Counted from the stretch's first letter, positions 50,695 to 59,943 are shown. The stretch: DNA of 64,000 bases from Litorilinea aerophila (GCF_006569185.2 NZ_VIGC02000021.1:1-64000); one strand, 5' to 3'. Notes: generated from the letters alone by a model not told the origin. Made by a program: numbers and translations.

Positions 50695-50973
50695 ATGACC
50701 CATGTGATTTTCGATCTGTGCATTCGCGATGGCGCATGCGCGGAAGTGTGCCCGGTGGAGTGCATCGTCCCCGGCCAGCCCGAGGACGAATGGCCCTGGT
50801 ACTACATCGATCCGGAAACGTGCATCGACTGTGGCGCCTGTGTGCCCGAGTGCCCTGTGGAAGCCATTCTGCCTGAAGAGGACCTGCCCGAGGAATACGC
50901 CTACTGTGCGGAGCTGAACGCCCTCTTCTTCACCGAAGGCCCCGGCTACGCCGCCCTCGAAATGGGTTCCTGA
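50695..50973 (+). CDS. Ferredoxin with two Fe-S clusters
   Basis: A 92-aa electron carrier. The second cluster motif is [12 protein letters not shown], a complete 4Fe-4S set. The first is C9, C15, C19, C23 ([10 protein letters not shown]), where the spacing suggests a three-cysteine site of the 7Fe (3Fe-4S plus 4Fe-4S) type rather than a classical 2x4Fe ferredoxin. The acidic tail ([20 protein letters not shown]) is typical of bacterial 7Fe ferredoxins. It would shuttle electrons in the cytoplasm. AGGAGG sits six bases before the ATG, and a terminator follows. Confidence 0.92.
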   Translation: MTHVIFDLCIRDGACAEVCPVECIVPGQPEDEWPWYYIDPETCIDCGACVPECPVEAILPEEDLPEEYAYCAELNALFFTEGPGYAALEMGS

Positions 50974-51008
50974 CCCAGGCTGATTTCCATGTCCGTCAAC
51001 TGAATGAA

Positions 51009-51038
51009 AAACCTCTGCCAAGGCGGAGGTTTTTTTTT
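51009..51038 (+). terminator. Terminator after ferredoxin
   Basis: Stem AACCTCTGCC/GGCGGAGGTT with a short loop followed by a run of eight or more T, 36 nt after the ferredoxin stop. Confidence 0.9.
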
Positions 51039-51080
51039 GGACATCACCAACCGTCACAACAGCAGGAAGGGAAACAACCA

Positions 51081-51815
51081 ATGGCTGAAAGTGCGTTGGG
51101 AAAGCCAGACTGGTCCAATGTGCAGCGGGCGCTGGTGATCATGGCCCACCCCGACGACCCCGACTTCACCTGTGCTGGCACGGTGATCCAGATGGCCCGC
51201 CAGGGCATCGAGGTCACCTACATGATTCTGACCAACGGCGACAAAGGCAACCATAACCCGGAGATCACCCGGAACCAGCTCATCGCCATGCGCAAGATCG
51301 AGCAGCGCAACGCGGCCCAGCTCTGTGGCGTCAAACAGGTGCTCTTCATGGGGGAAGAGGACGGCTTTCTGCGCCCCACCCGCTCCATCCGCAAACGGGT
51401 CACCCGGGAGATCCGGCGGATTCGCCCCGAGCTGATCATCTGTCCCCACCCGGATCGCTACCTGGTGGGCGAAGGGTACATCAACCACCCGGATCACCGC
51501 AACGCGGGCCTGGTGGCGCTGGAGGCCATCTTCCCGGCAGCCGACAACCCCATGTTCTACCCGGATATGGCCGACGAAGGCTACCTGCCCCACAAGATCA
51601 GCCAGCTCTATGTGGTGGGCCACGAACAGCCCAACGTGGAAATCGACATCACCGACGACATCAACCAGAAGATCCAGGCCATCCTGTGCCATACCAGCCA
51701 GATCGCCAATCCAGAGGAGGCGCCCCAGCGCTGGCGAGAACGGTGGGGCGAAACCCAGCCCGATGGTTCGGTGCGCTACTTCGAGCGTTTTCGGGTCATG
51801 CGTTTTGACCGTTGA
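51081..51815 (+). CDS. PIG-L (LmbE) family deacetylase
   Basis: A 244-aa protein with the zinc-binding AHPDD motif at residues 22-26 and the second metal/catalytic segment [10 protein letters not shown] around 140-149, the signature of the PIG-L/LmbE family. These enzymes remove acetyl groups from N-acetylglucosamine-containing substrates (for example in bacillithiol or mycothiol synthesis) or act on antibiotics and other small amides. The precise substrate is not evident. AGGAAGGG lies before the ATG. It follows the ferredoxin terminator and converges on the second sugar ABC cluster. Confidence 0.9.
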   Translation: MAESALGKPDWSNVQRALVIMAHPDDPDFTCAGTVIQMARQGIEVTYMILTNGDKGNHNPEITRNQLIAMRKIEQRNAAQLCGVKQVLFMGEEDGFLRPTRSIRKRVTREIRRIRPELIICPHPDRYLVGEGYINHPDHRNAGLVALEAIFPAADNPMFYPDMADEGYLPHKISQLYVVGHEQPNVEIDITDDINQKIQAILCHTSQIANPEEAPQRWRERWGETQPDGSVRYFERFRVMRFDR

Positions 51816-51834
51816 ACGATCATCGCAGGGCATG

Positions 51835-51866
51835 AAAAAGCGGGGGCCGGTCGACCGGCCCCCGCT
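51835..51866 (-). terminator. Terminator of the second sugar ABC operon
   Basis: An 11-bp GC palindrome (51840-51865) with loop TCGA. On the minus strand it is followed by TTTTT, so it terminates the binding-protein transcript that ends at 51899; it may also stop the PIG-L transcript from the other side. Confidence 0.85.
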
Positions 51867-51898
51867 GCGCGTGTAGTGTCGATTCTGGAAAGTGTCCC

Positions 51899-53332
51899 CT
51901 ACTGCTGCAGGCCTTCCATCTGTTCGGCCAGGATGGCGTTGGCCTCTTCGTTGGCCTCGGCCAGGGTGGCAGCCACATCGGCGCCGTCCATGATGGCAGC
52001 CATCTTTTGCTCGATCATGTCGCGCACGAAGTCATAGCCGGGCACCGGCGGCTCCGAGACGCCGTAGGGCAGCAGGTCGAAGGCTGCCTTGTAGGCCGGC
52101 TCCGCTTCGAAGTAGTCGGCCATGGACTCGGCCACGCTCTGGCGCACGGGGAAGTAGTTGCTGGCCTTGGCCCAGGTGGCCTGGACCTCGGGGCTGGTGT
52201 AGTACTTCACAAAGAGCCAGGCTGCCAGCTCCTGCTCATGGGTGGTGCGGGGGATGCTGACGCTGGCGCCGTAGATGTTCATGACCGGGTCCGGGGTGGT
52301 GTGGGGCAGGGGGCCGACGCTCCAGTTGAACTGGGCGCCCTCGTCCACCACGCTGCGGTAGAAGGGCAGGCCGGAGCTGGAGCCCACGGTGAAGAGCAGG
52401 CGGCCGTTGCCGAAGTCCGTCTGGTCGCCGTACTGCTCGGCTACCAGGGTGGCGCAGCCCTCGTTGAAGAGGCCCTGGAGGAAGGTCATGGCCGCCTGGG
52501 CCGCCTCGCTGTCGTAGGTGAAGCGGTTGTTCTCATAGTCGAAGATGTCGCCGCCGAAGGCAAAGGTCCAGCTGGCAAAGCGGGAAGCATCCACGCTGAG
52601 CTGATAGCCCATGCTGGGAGCATCCCCCACGCCCTTGCTGAAGGGCTGTTCCACGGCACGGCAGGCGGCTTCCTTGAACTCCTCAGGAGTCTGGGGCGGA
52701 CCGTCAAAGCCCAGTTCCTGTAGCCAGTCCAGGTTGTAGTACATCACTTCCATGGAGCGGTTGGGTGGGAAGCCCAGGCGCTGGTTGCCGAAGCTGGGGA
52801 AGATGTCGGAATTGAAGAAGCCGGGGAAGAAGTCCGCCTGCTCCTCTTCACTCAGCCCCCACTTCGGGCTGTTGACCAGCGGATTCATGTCGATGAGGCC
52901 GTTGGCCAGCTGGTAGGTCGCTGCCTGGTTCTGGTAGGCCACCACCAGGTTGGGCGCTTCGCTGGTGTTCAAGACATTCAGCATCTTGTTGAAGATATCG
53001 CCGTAGCCGCCCTGGTACTCACCCACCACGGTGATACCCCACTCGTTGGTCTCGTTGAAGTCGGCGATGATCTGCTGCAGGGCCTCTTCCCGTTCCTGGG
53101 TGTGTTGGTACCAGAAGGTGACCGTCTGGCCGCTGGGATCCACGTTCTCCCAATCCACCTCGGCGGTCGCCTCGCCGGCCCCCTCCTGGGCTGGCGCTGC
53201 GGCCTCCTGGGCCGGAGCTTCGGCCGCGCTTTCGCCGCCTGTCTGGGCAGCCGGCTGGGCAGCCGGGCAGGCGGCCAGAAGGAGCGCGGTGATGATGAGC
53301 AGGGCAAAGAGCCAGGTTCGTTTGTGGAACAT
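51899..53332 (-). CDS. Sugar ABC transporter substrate-binding lipoprotein
   Basis: The 477-aa family-1 solute-binding protein has a signal peptide and lipobox (LLLAAC, C22), then an Ala/Gln/Glu-rich tether to about residue 60, then the binding fold. Typical blocks are TVTFWYQHTQEREEALQQIIADFNETN, NLVVAYQNQAATYQLANG and GASVSIPRTTHEQELAAWLFVKYY. It would bind a carbohydrate or polyol outside the membrane for the two permeases encoded upstream. AAGGAG precedes the ATG at 53332; the longer frame begins without a site. The order permease-permease-binding protein is reversed compared with the first cluster. Confidence 0.9.
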   Translation of the reverse strand: MFHKRTWLFALLIITALLLAACPAAQPAAQTGGESAAEAPAQEAAAPAQEGAGEATAEVDWENVDPSGQTVTFWYQHTQEREEALQQIIADFNETNEWGITVVGEYQGGYGDIFNKMLNVLNTSEAPNLVVAYQNQAATYQLANGLIDMNPLVNSPKWGLSEEEQADFFPGFFNSDIFPSFGNQRLGFPPNRSMEVMYYNLDWLQELGFDGPPQTPEEFKEAACRAVEQPFSKGVGDAPSMGYQLSVDASRFASWTFAFGGDIFDYENNRFTYDSEAAQAAMTFLQGLFNEGCATLVAEQYGDQTDFGNGRLLFTVGSSSGLPFYRSVVDEGAQFNWSVGPLPHTTPDPVMNIYGASVSIPRTTHEQELAAWLFVKYYTSPEVQATWAKASNYFPVRQSVAESMADYFEAEPAYKAAFDLLPYGVSEPPVPGYDFVRDMIEQKMAAIMDGADVAATLAEANEEANAILAEQMEGLQQ

Positions 53333-53556
53333 ATGTTTACTCCTTGTTTTCTCTGGTTGAAATTTTCGGATAGCAGCTCTGCGAGCTGGAATCCACGGAC
53401 GGTACACGATGGGTGGCGCAGGTATCAATCAGGCCTGATGAACCCGGCCCGAAATTTCCGGACCGGTGGTGATGTCGTTCTTTTGGGCGCATCGCTCCGA
53501 CGTAAACCTGGATGGTTCTGTGGGAAGCGGTGGCCGCGTCCACGGGAAAGATGGGC

Positions 53557-54480
53557 CTATCCCTTGAGGCCAGAAGTGGCGATCCCTTCAGTAAACTGGC
53601 GTTGGGTCAGGAAGTAGAGCAGCAGGATGGGCAGGATGGTGATCACCGAAGCGGCCATGATGAGTTGCGTTTCAGGCCCCGCCTCCGACTGGAGGGTCCA
53701 CAGCCCCACCATGAGGGGGCGCCAGGTGTCCCGGGTCGTTACCAGCAAGGGCCAGAGGAAATCATTCCAGGCGCCGATGAAGCCGAAGATCGTGACGGTG
53801 AAGATGGGCGCCTTGCTGATGGGCAGCACAATCTGTACCAGGAAGCGGAGGTGACTGGCGCCGTCCATGCGGGCTGCATCCCACAGCTCCCAAGGGATCT
53901 GGGCGAAGAACTGGCGCAGCAGGAAGATGCTGAAGACGCTGGCCATGTAGGGGACGGTGATGCCCTGCAGGGTGTTCAGCCAGGAGCCGCTGCCGTCCAG
54001 GGTAGGCAGCGGAACCAGTCCGCCCCGGATGATCAGAAAGTTGGGGATCATGGTGACCATGCTGGGGATCATCATGGTACTCAACAGTACCCCAAACAGG
54101 AAATCCCGCCCCCAAAACTTGATACGGGCAAAGGCGTAGGCCGCCAGGATGGACGTGGTGAGCTGACCGGCCAGGGTGGTGGCGGTGATCACCACGCTGT
54201 TGGTGAAGTATTTGTAGAACTTGGCTTCGTTCCACGCCTCCACATAGTTGACGAACTGGGGCACTTCCGGCCACCAGCGTCGGGTCGCGGTTTCGCCGTA
54301 GGTCATCAGAGAAGCCGAGATCATCCAGAAGAAGGGCAACATGGCCACCGCCATCCCAAGGAGCAGGATCAGGTACATGACCGCTCGGATGGGCGTCGTC
54401 TGGACGGTGGATGCTTTCCGCGGTGCGGCAGCCATCGGGCGGGGCGCACTGGTCTCCAGGGGCTGGATGATCTTAGCCAT
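53557..54480 (-). CDS. Sugar ABC transporter permease, MalG-type
   Basis: The 307-aa inner-membrane permease has six predicted helices and the ATPase-docking EAA loop (ELWDAARMDGASHLRFLVQIVLPIS). Size and layout are standard, unlike the longer permease of the first cluster. Its ATG overlaps the stop of the upstream MalF-type gene by 8 nt, indicating coupled translation. A gap of 224 nt separates it from the binding-protein gene. It imports the ligand captured by that lipoprotein. Confidence 0.92.
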   Translation of the reverse strand: MAKIIQPLETSAPRPMAAAPRKASTVQTTPIRAVMYLILLLGMAVAMLPFFWMISASLMTYGETATRRWWPEVPQFVNYVEAWNEAKFYKYFTNSVVITATTLAGQLTTSILAAYAFARIKFWGRDFLFGVLLSTMMIPSMVTMIPNFLIIRGGLVPLPTLDGSGSWLNTLQGITVPYMASVFSIFLLRQFFAQIPWELWDAARMDGASHLRFLVQIVLPISKAPIFTVTIFGFIGAWNDFLWPLLVTTRDTWRPLMVGLWTLQSEAGPETQLIMAASVITILPILLLYFLTQRQFTEGIATSGLKG

Positions 54481-55648
54481 AGAACACCCTTTCGCCGAAG
54501 ATCTTGGTCTGCACAAAGGTTAGGAACAGGATGATGGCGAAAAGCAGCATGGCTTCGGCTGTGGCATAGCCGAATTGGCTGGCCTTAAAGAAGGTGTTGA
54601 AAATGGCGACGCTGGTGGTCTGGACCGTGTTTTGGGCGGATGGCACCTGGAGCACGTAGATGTGGTTGAAGGCTTTGAACGTGCCGATGAAGCCCACCAG
54701 CGACAGGTAGAAGGTCACCGGCGAAAGCAGGGGTACGGTGATATAGCGGAAAAGTTGCCACTGGTTGGCGCCGTCGATCTCGGCCGCTTCGTAGAGGGTG
54801 CTGGGAATATTGCCCAGGCCAGCCAGGAAGATGACCGTGTTGTAGCCCACATAGGTCCAGATGCCGAAGAGGATAATCGAGACCAGGGCCAGGCTCGGGC
54901 CCGCCCAGAAGCCCTGGAGCTTCCACCCCAACAGGGTATCCCCGAAGATCAACTGCAGCACCGGCTTCGGCTCAAAGAGCCATCGCTGGGCTTCAATCCC
55001 CACTATCTCCAGGAAACGGTTAGCCAACGAGGTGGGCCGGGGGCTGAAGATGGTGCGAAAGACCAGCGCGGTGGCGATCACGGGCGTGATGTAGGGGAGG
55101 AAGAAGATCATGCGGAAAAATTCCTGCCCTCGAATTTTCTGGAACAGAATGTAGGCCAGCACCAGGGCAATGGCTAATTGCACGGGCACAGAACCCACCG
55201 CGTAGTACAGGGTGATGGGCAGGGACTCCAGGAAGGCGGGATCCCCGGCGGCCATCATGCGGCTCCAACCCAGGTTAATAAAAACGCCGCTGCCCAACAG
55301 GATCAGGGCAACGGTCGCTTTACCCGCCAGTCCCCGGTTGTTTTGGGACTCAAAGGCCAGCACCCAGACGTAGTAGGCGCCGATGATCAACAGCAGACCC
55401 ACCACAAACAGCAGGCCCCCCATCCAGTCGCCGATGGCTTTCTCGTAGTTGGCCAGGCCAACAAAGCCCCGGTCTACCACCCGCCAGCGGCGCAGGCTCA
55501 TGTAAAAGGCATAGCCGATGGGAAAGATGCCGAAGAAGGCTACCAGGAAAAACGCTGGAAAGATGAAGAGGTAGCCGGTCAGCTGTTCCCGCCAGTCGAT
55601 GCGGCGTCTCCGGCGGGCGCGAATCTCCGTCGCCGATAGTGCTGCCAC
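54473..55648 (-). CDS. Sugar ABC transporter permease, MalF-type, with inserted helices
   Basis: The 391-aa permease carries the EAA loop (TLYEAAEIDGANQWQLFRYITVPLL) and a usual C-terminal end. After the first helix and VGLANYEKAIGDW there is an insertion with two extra spans (MGGLLFVVGLLLIIGAYYVWVLAF and KATVALILLGSGVFINLGW), giving about 90 residues more than typical MalF-like proteins. A similar insertion occurs in the MalF-type gene of the first cluster. The start is a GTG at 55648. It is the first gene after the promoter at 55765-55793. Confidence 0.9.
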   Translation of the reverse strand: MAALSATEIRARRRRRIDWREQLTGYLFIFPAFFLVAFFGIFPIGYAFYMSLRRWRVVDRGFVGLANYEKAIGDWMGGLLFVVGLLLIIGAYYVWVLAFESQNNRGLAGKATVALILLGSGVFINLGWSRMMAAGDPAFLESLPITLYYAVGSVPVQLAIALVLAYILFQKIRGQEFFRMIFFLPYITPVIATALVFRTIFSPRPTSLANRFLEIVGIEAQRWLFEPKPVLQLIFGDTLLGWKLQGFWAGPSLALVSIILFGIWTYVGYNTVIFLAGLGNIPSTLYEAAEIDGANQWQLFRYITVPLLSPVTFYLSLVGFIGTFKAFNHIYVLQVPSAQNTVQTTSVAIFNTFFKASQFGYATAEAMLLFAIILFLTFVQTKIFGERVFYG

Positions 55649-55764
55649 TGCCTGGTAACCCCTTTCTCCGCCGTCTGCGTCTATGTCTCGCTATCCGGTT
55701 GTACGGGCGAGGTCCCATTCTCGATGGACGCCCCAGGCGAATTTCGCTGGGACCGACTGAATTT

Positions 55765-55793
55765 AGTATACATGACCCCAGACGGGGCGTCAA
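55765..55793 (-). promoter_or_regulatory. Promoter of the second sugar ABC operon
   Basis: On the minus strand TTGACG (55788-55793), 17 nt, TATACT (55765-55770). A GC dyad (GACCCCAGACGGGGC-like) lies in the spacer and could be an operator. It is about 120 nt upstream of the MalF-type start. Confidence 0.65.
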
Positions 55794-55914
55794 CGGTTGG
55801 GGCGGATGTGTTATCCCTTTTCGCTGCCCCGGTTTTCTATTCTGGCACCGGCATGTTAACGGACGAAGGACACCAGGTTAACGGGCCGTTAGTGTGGAGC
55901 GTGCTTTGCCGGTT

Positions 55915-56883
55915 TCACCGCACCAGCCGTGTCCCGGTCTCCCCGTGCAGGGCCCGCTCCAGGTTTTCCGGATTGGTAATCAGGGCGTAGGCGTCGGAGT
56001 GGGGGGCCTGGTCTAGAAAGGCGAGGCAAGCTTCAATCTTGGGGCGCATACTGCCGGGGGCAAAGTGCCCTTCGGCCAGGTAGCGGCGGGCCTCCTCCCG
56101 GTTCATGCGATCCAGGGGGCGTTCCTGGGGCTGGCCGAAGTAGAGCATGACCTTTTCCACGCCGGTGCTGATCAGGAACAGGTCGGCCTGGAGCTGGCTG
56201 GCCAGCAGGCCGCTGGCCAGGTCCTTGTCGATCACGGCGGGGACGCCCCGGAGCTCGCCCCGTCGGTTGCGGGCCACCGGGATGCCACCACCCCCCACGG
56301 CGATGACGATCCAGCCGGCCGCCACGGCCTGGCGAATGGCCTCGATCTCGATGATCTCCTGGGGCTTGGGCGACGCTACCACCCGGCGCCAGCCCCGGCC
56401 TGCATCCTCTATCACGGGCCAGCCCTCCGCGGCGAAGCGGGCCGCGGCTGCCTCGTCCAGAAAGCCACCGATGGGCTTGGTGGGATGCTGGAAGGCGGGG
56501 TCGTTGGCATCCACCCGGACCTGGGTCACAATGGTGACGCACTGGCGCTCAATCCCACGCTGATAGAATTCATTGTTCAGGGCCTGTTGCAACATGTAGC
56601 CGATGCTGCCCTGGGTGTCGGCCACGATGACGTCCAGGGGGGTGGTGTGTACTTCGTGCATGGCCAGCTCGTTGCGCCGCAGGATGAAGCCCACCTGGGG
56701 GCCGTTGCCGTGGGTGATCACGGCCCGCCAGCCCGCCTGGATCATGTTGGCGATGTGACCTGCCGTCTCCCGCACCGCATCCCACTGGTGGTGAACTTGT
56801 GGCTGGCTGCGGTCTTTGATCAGGGAATTGCCGCCGATGGCAATCACAGCCAGGGGCGTGGCGTCGTTCTGGGAAGGCGTCAT
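55915..56883 (-). CDS. arcC: Carbamate kinase
   Basis: A 322-aa amino-acid-kinase fold protein with LAVIAIGGNSLIKD at the N-terminus and VITHGNGPQVGFILRRNE. VADTQGSIGYMLQQAL, VAVGGGGIPVARN and the DKDLASGLLASQLQADLFLISTGVEKV block are also all conserved in carbamate kinases. It makes ATP from ADP and carbamoyl phosphate, or the reverse. It follows a YgeY-type hydrolase gene (gap 52 nt) as in the E. coli yge/yqe cluster, where the same two families sit together with a carbamoyltransferase. The ORF extends upstream, but the ATG at 56883 is where homology begins. It is the last gene of the murA operon. Confidence 0.93.
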   Translation of the reverse strand: MTPSQNDATPLAVIAIGGNSLIKDRSQPQVHHQWDAVRETAGHIANMIQAGWRAVITHGNGPQVGFILRRNELAMHEVHTTPLDVIVADTQGSIGYMLQQALNNEFYQRGIERQCVTIVTQVRVDANDPAFQHPTKPIGGFLDEAAAARFAAEGWPVIEDAGRGWRRVVASPKPQEIIEIEAIRQAVAAGWIVIAVGGGGIPVARNRRGELRGVPAVIDKDLASGLLASQLQADLFLISTGVEKVMLYFGQPQERPLDRMNREEARRYLAEGHFAPGSMRPKIEACLAFLDQAPHSDAYALITNPENLERALHGETGTRLVR

Positions 56884-56935
56884 GGCCGGGAAGGTCTCCT
56901 GAAAGGGAACTGGTCCATCCCCGGCGACAGGCCGG

Positions 56936-58156
56936 TTATGGCCGGGTGTGTGCCGCCAGGATGGCCGGAAGCAGCGCGTAAAATTCGGTGGCCTTGACCA
57001 CGTCCGCCAGCAGGACACTGTCCTGGACGGTGTGGGCCGTCTCTTCTTCGCCGGGGCCAAAGCCGATGGACGGGATGCCGGCCTTGCCCATCCAGTAGAT
57101 GCCGTTGGTGCTGAAATTCCACTTGCCGGGGGTATGGGCCGGCAGGCCGATCCGTTGGGCCGTCTCCAGGCCGGCCTGCACCAGGGGATGGGACTCCTCC
57201 AACGCCCAGGCGGGGAAGTACTTGTCCACCGGGAAGACGAAGCCGGTGTAGCTGGGCTCTTCGTAGCGCAGCATCTCCACCCACACATCCCCTTTTTGCC
57301 GGTGTTCCGGCGGAATCAGGGCGCGTACCTGGTCCAGCGCGGCTTCGGCGCTCTCGCCAAAGGTAAGGCGGCGGTCGATGTAGACAGTGCACTGGTTGGG
57401 CACTGCGTTGATGCTGGGTGTCTCCACATGGATGTCCGTGACGGTGATCTTGCCGTGGCCCAGGAAGGGATGATCGCCCAGTTGGGGCTCCAGCTTGCTG
57501 ATGCCGTCGATGATGGGCAGCACTTTGTAGATGGCGTTGTCGCCCAGGTGATTGCTGGCGGCGTGGGCACTTTTGCCTTTGGCCACCACCTTCATCTCTA
57601 CCCGGCCCTTGTGCCCCCGGTAGATCTGCATGTTGGTGGGCTCGCCGATGACCACAAAGTCTGGCCGCAGCCCCTCATGCTCCACCAGCGCGTGGCAGGC
57701 AATGCCATCGCACCACTCCTCCATGTTGCCGAAGTAGTAGGCCGTCCAGCCCTCCAGCAGGCCCAGCCGGTGGGCAATAGCCAGGCCGTAGATCATGCCC
57801 GGCGTGCTGCCTTTTTCGTCACAGGCCCCCCGGGCGTAGAGCCGGCCATTTTCCAACTTGCCGATGAAGGGATCCCAGGCCCATTCGGCGGGATCGCCGA
57901 TGCCCACAGTGTCGATATGGCTGTCGTAGAGGAGTTTGCGGGGACCGTTGCCAATGCGCCCCACGGTGTTGCCCATGGAGTCGAACCAGACCTGGTCAAA
58001 ACCCAGCTTCTTCATCTCCGTCTGGGCCCGCAGCCCTACTTCTCGGATCTGGGAATCCATGGAGGGGATGGCGACCAGCTCCCGCAAGAAGGTGATGATG
58101 TCGTCCTGGTGGGAGGCGGTGGCAGCCTGGACGGCTGCGACGTCGATTGCGGCCAT
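56936..58156 (-). CDS. ygeY: YgeY-type M20 metallohydrolase
   Basis: A 406-aa M20 peptidase-like protein. Metal ligands are DSHIDTVG (His), GACDEKGS (Asp), NMEEWCDG (Glu pair) and a C-terminal GFGPGEEETAH (His). The wording YDSHIDTVGIGDPAEWAWDPF and RGACDEKGS matches the YgeY family, described as selenium-metabolism-linked in several genomes. The true substrate is not known. It lies directly upstream of carbamate kinase, the arrangement seen in E. coli. GGAG precedes the ATG. The spacing to murA is 52 nt, so all three genes are probably one transcript. Confidence 0.9.
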   Translation of the reverse strand: MAAIDVAAVQAATASHQDDIITFLRELVAIPSMDSQIREVGLRAQTEMKKLGFDQVWFDSMGNTVGRIGNGPRKLLYDSHIDTVGIGDPAEWAWDPFIGKLENGRLYARGACDEKGSTPGMIYGLAIAHRLGLLEGWTAYYFGNMEEWCDGIACHALVEHEGLRPDFVVIGEPTNMQIYRGHKGRVEMKVVAKGKSAHAASNHLGDNAIYKVLPIIDGISKLEPQLGDHPFLGHGKITVTDIHVETPSINAVPNQCTVYIDRRLTFGESAEAALDQVRALIPPEHRQKGDVWVEMLRYEEPSYTGFVFPVDKYFPAWALEESHPLVQAGLETAQRIGLPAHTPGKWNFSTNGIYWMGKAGIPSIGFGPGEEETAHTVQDSVLLADVVKATEFYALLPAILAAHTRP

Positions 58157-58208
58157 GGTGAACTCCTTCTGCTTTCAGGTAAGGGTGGGCGGATTGGGGC
58201 GCCGGCTC

Positions 58209-59519
58209 CTATTCCACCCGCTGGATGTGGGCGCCCAGGCTGCGCAGGGTCTCGTCGATGCGCTGGTAGCCCCGGTCGATCTGCTGGACGTTGCCGATGG
58301 TGGTGACTCCCTGGGCGGCCAGGGCTGCCAGCACCAGGGCCATGCCGGCGCGAATGTCCGGGCTGGTGACCGTCTGGCCCACCAGCCGGCTGGGACCCAC
58401 CACCACCGCGCGATGGGGGTCGCAGAGGATGATCTGGGCCCCCATGGCGATGAGCTTGTCCACAAAATAGAGCCGGCTCTCGTACATCTTCTCGTGGATG
58501 ATCACGGTGCCCTGGGCCTGGGTGGCTACCACCAGGGCGATGCTCATCAAGTCGGGGGGGAAGGCCGGCCAGGGTGCATCGTCGATCTTGGGCACGGCTC
58601 CGCCGAAGTCAGGCGTGATGCGCAGCTCCTGCCCGTCCTCCACCACCAGGGTGGTGGCCTCGTGGGGCGGAGCGGTGGGGTCGTGCTCCAGGTGCATCTG
58701 GACGCCCAGGCGGTGGGCGAAGACCATTTCCACCATGCGCAGGTGTTCTGGCACGACACCCTGGATGCGCAGCTCGCCTTCGGTGATGGCGCCCAGGCCG
58801 ATGTAGCTGCCGATCTCCACGAAGTCCGGGCTGATGTGGATCTCGCCGCCCCGCAGCCGCTCCTGACCGTGGATGGTGAGGGTGTTGCTGCCGATGCCCT
58901 CGATGGGGCAGCCCATGGCCACCAGCAGGTGGCAGAGGTCCTGGACGTGGGGCTCGCTGGCGGCGTTGCGCAGGATGGTGGTGCCCCGGGCCAGGGCGGC
59001 GGCCATGATGCCGTTCTCTGTCGCGGTGACAGAGGCTTCATCCAGCAGGATGTCCTGACCGGTCAGGCCCCGGTCGGCCCGCAGCTCGAACCTGCCGTTG
59101 TGGCAGAGCTGCGCGCCCAGGGCCTGGAAGACCTGCAGGTGGGTATCGATGCGCCGCCGGCCGATGTCATCGCCGCCGGCCGATTTGCCCACAGCGAAAT
59201 GGCCGTGGCGGGCCAGCAGGGGCCCCATCAAGGTCAGGGAGCCCCGGATCTGGCCGAACAGATGGGCGTCGGGCTGCGTACGGTCCACGCCCCGGGCGCA
59301 GAGGGTGACGCTGTGGCCCTGGCGGTGGATCTCCACGCCCAGGCCGGCGAGGATCTGGAGCATGGTTTCCACGTCCCCGATCTGGGGCACATTGTGGAGC
59401 GTCACCGGTTCGTCGGTGAGCAGGCAGCTGGCCAGCAGGGGCAGGGCTGCATTTTTGTTGCCACTGGGGCGGACGGTCCCCTGGATTGGATGTCCTCCCT
59501 CGATGATAAACGAAGTCAT
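58209..59519 (-). CDS. murA: UDP-GlcNAc 1-carboxyvinyltransferase with Asp for catalytic Cys
   Basis: A 436-aa enolpyruvyl transferase fold: [12 protein letters not shown] (K22/N23) at the start, [42 protein letters not shown] and the C-terminal [17 protein letters not shown], all MurA-type. It transfers enolpyruvate from PEP to UDP-GlcNAc in the first step of peptidoglycan synthesis. In the mobile loop the usual catalytic Cys (GGC.IG) is replaced by Asp: [10 protein letters not shown]117. Natural Cys-to-Asp MurA enzymes are active and fosfomycin-insensitive. The gene is preceded by a promoter and a cobalamin-riboswitch-like leader. A single-copy versus paralogue role cannot be decided from this window. 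Confidence 0.9.
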   Translation of the reverse strand: MTSFIIEGGHPIQGTVRPSGNKNAALPLLASCLLTDEPVTLHNVPQIGDVETMLQILAGLGVEIHRQGHSVTLCARGVDRTQPDAHLFGQIRGSLTLMGPLLARHGHFAVGKSAGGDDIGRRRIDTHLQVFQALGAQLCHNGRFELRADRGLTGQDILLDEASVTATENGIMAAALARGTTILRNAASEPHVQDLCHLLVAMGCPIEGIGSNTLTIHGQERLRGGEIHISPDFVEIGSYIGLGAITEGELRIQGVVPEHLRMVEMVFAHRLGVQMHLEHDPTAPPHEATTLVVEDGQELRITPDFGGAVPKIDDAPWPAFPPDLMSIALVVATQAQGTVIIHEKMYESRLYFVDKLIAMGAQIILCDPHRAVVVGPSRLVGQTVTSPDIRAGMALVLAALAAQGVTTIGNVQQIDRGYQRIDETLRSLGAHIQRVE

Positions 59520-59754
59520 GTTGAATACCTCTGTTGATGGACGGGCGCGCGCTCCATAGGGGGAACGTCAAGGACACTTCAGTCGTTGTCCTTGGCGGGT
59601 CTTGTATGGCCCCCGAGGAGGGCATCCCCTGACGGACGGACGTTTTGATCAGGCGTCTCGGGCAGACGTCTTTCCGCCGTTGTGGGGCCCAAGGCGACTG
59701 GGTTGAGCCGCCCCGGCTGGCAGCCGCGGCGGGCGTCTGCACATTGCCCGGGGG

Positions 59755-59871
59755 GACTAACGTAGTCTCCTGGCTTCCGGTTCCCCTGGGCCGCAAACAG
59801 TAGCCGGCCAGGCGTGACACCAGCCTGGAAGAGGTACCCTCTGCGCCAATGCCCCGGCCATCCAGGGAATT
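59755..59871 (-). promoter_or_regulatory. Cobalamin riboswitch-like leader upstream of murA
   Basis: On the minus strand the 3' end carries the B12-box AAGCCAGGAGACTACG (59761-59776). Upstream, in riboswitch order, are CCAGGC-TGGTGTCAC-GCCTGG (a hairpin with the GGTG element) and GCCGGCTACTGTTTGCGGC (the CnACTGT element in a stem). After the core come a short linker and CCGGAAGCC. These are the conserved blocks of the cobalamin riboswitch in a short form, without the larger variable arms. The element begins right after the promoter at 59878-59906. Downstream dyads (GCAGACG with CGTCTGC, then CAAGGACA with TGTCCTTG near the murA RBS) could be the switching structures. Identification is by motif only. 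Confidence 0.75.
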
Positions 59872-59877
59872 GGCCTG

Positions 59878-59906
59878 ATTGTAACGAACCTCGGGTTCGC
59901 CGTCAA
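59878..59906 (-). promoter_or_regulatory. Promoter of the murA operon with a dyad between the boxes
   Basis: TTGACG (59901-59906), 17 nt, TACAAT (59878-59883). The spacer itself contains the perfect dyad CGAACC-CGA-GGTTCG, an operator-like arrangement. Transcription would start about at 59871, at the 5' end of the riboswitch-like RNA. Confidence 0.7.
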
Positions 59907-59943
59907 TTGGGCCTGAAAACAAAAATGAGTCCATCGCAGGAGC

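Noticed and set aside
55915-57288. A 457-aa form of carbamate kinase starting at 57288
   Set aside because: The first 135 residues are the ygeY gene read in another frame; homology to carbamate kinase begins at the ATG at 56883.
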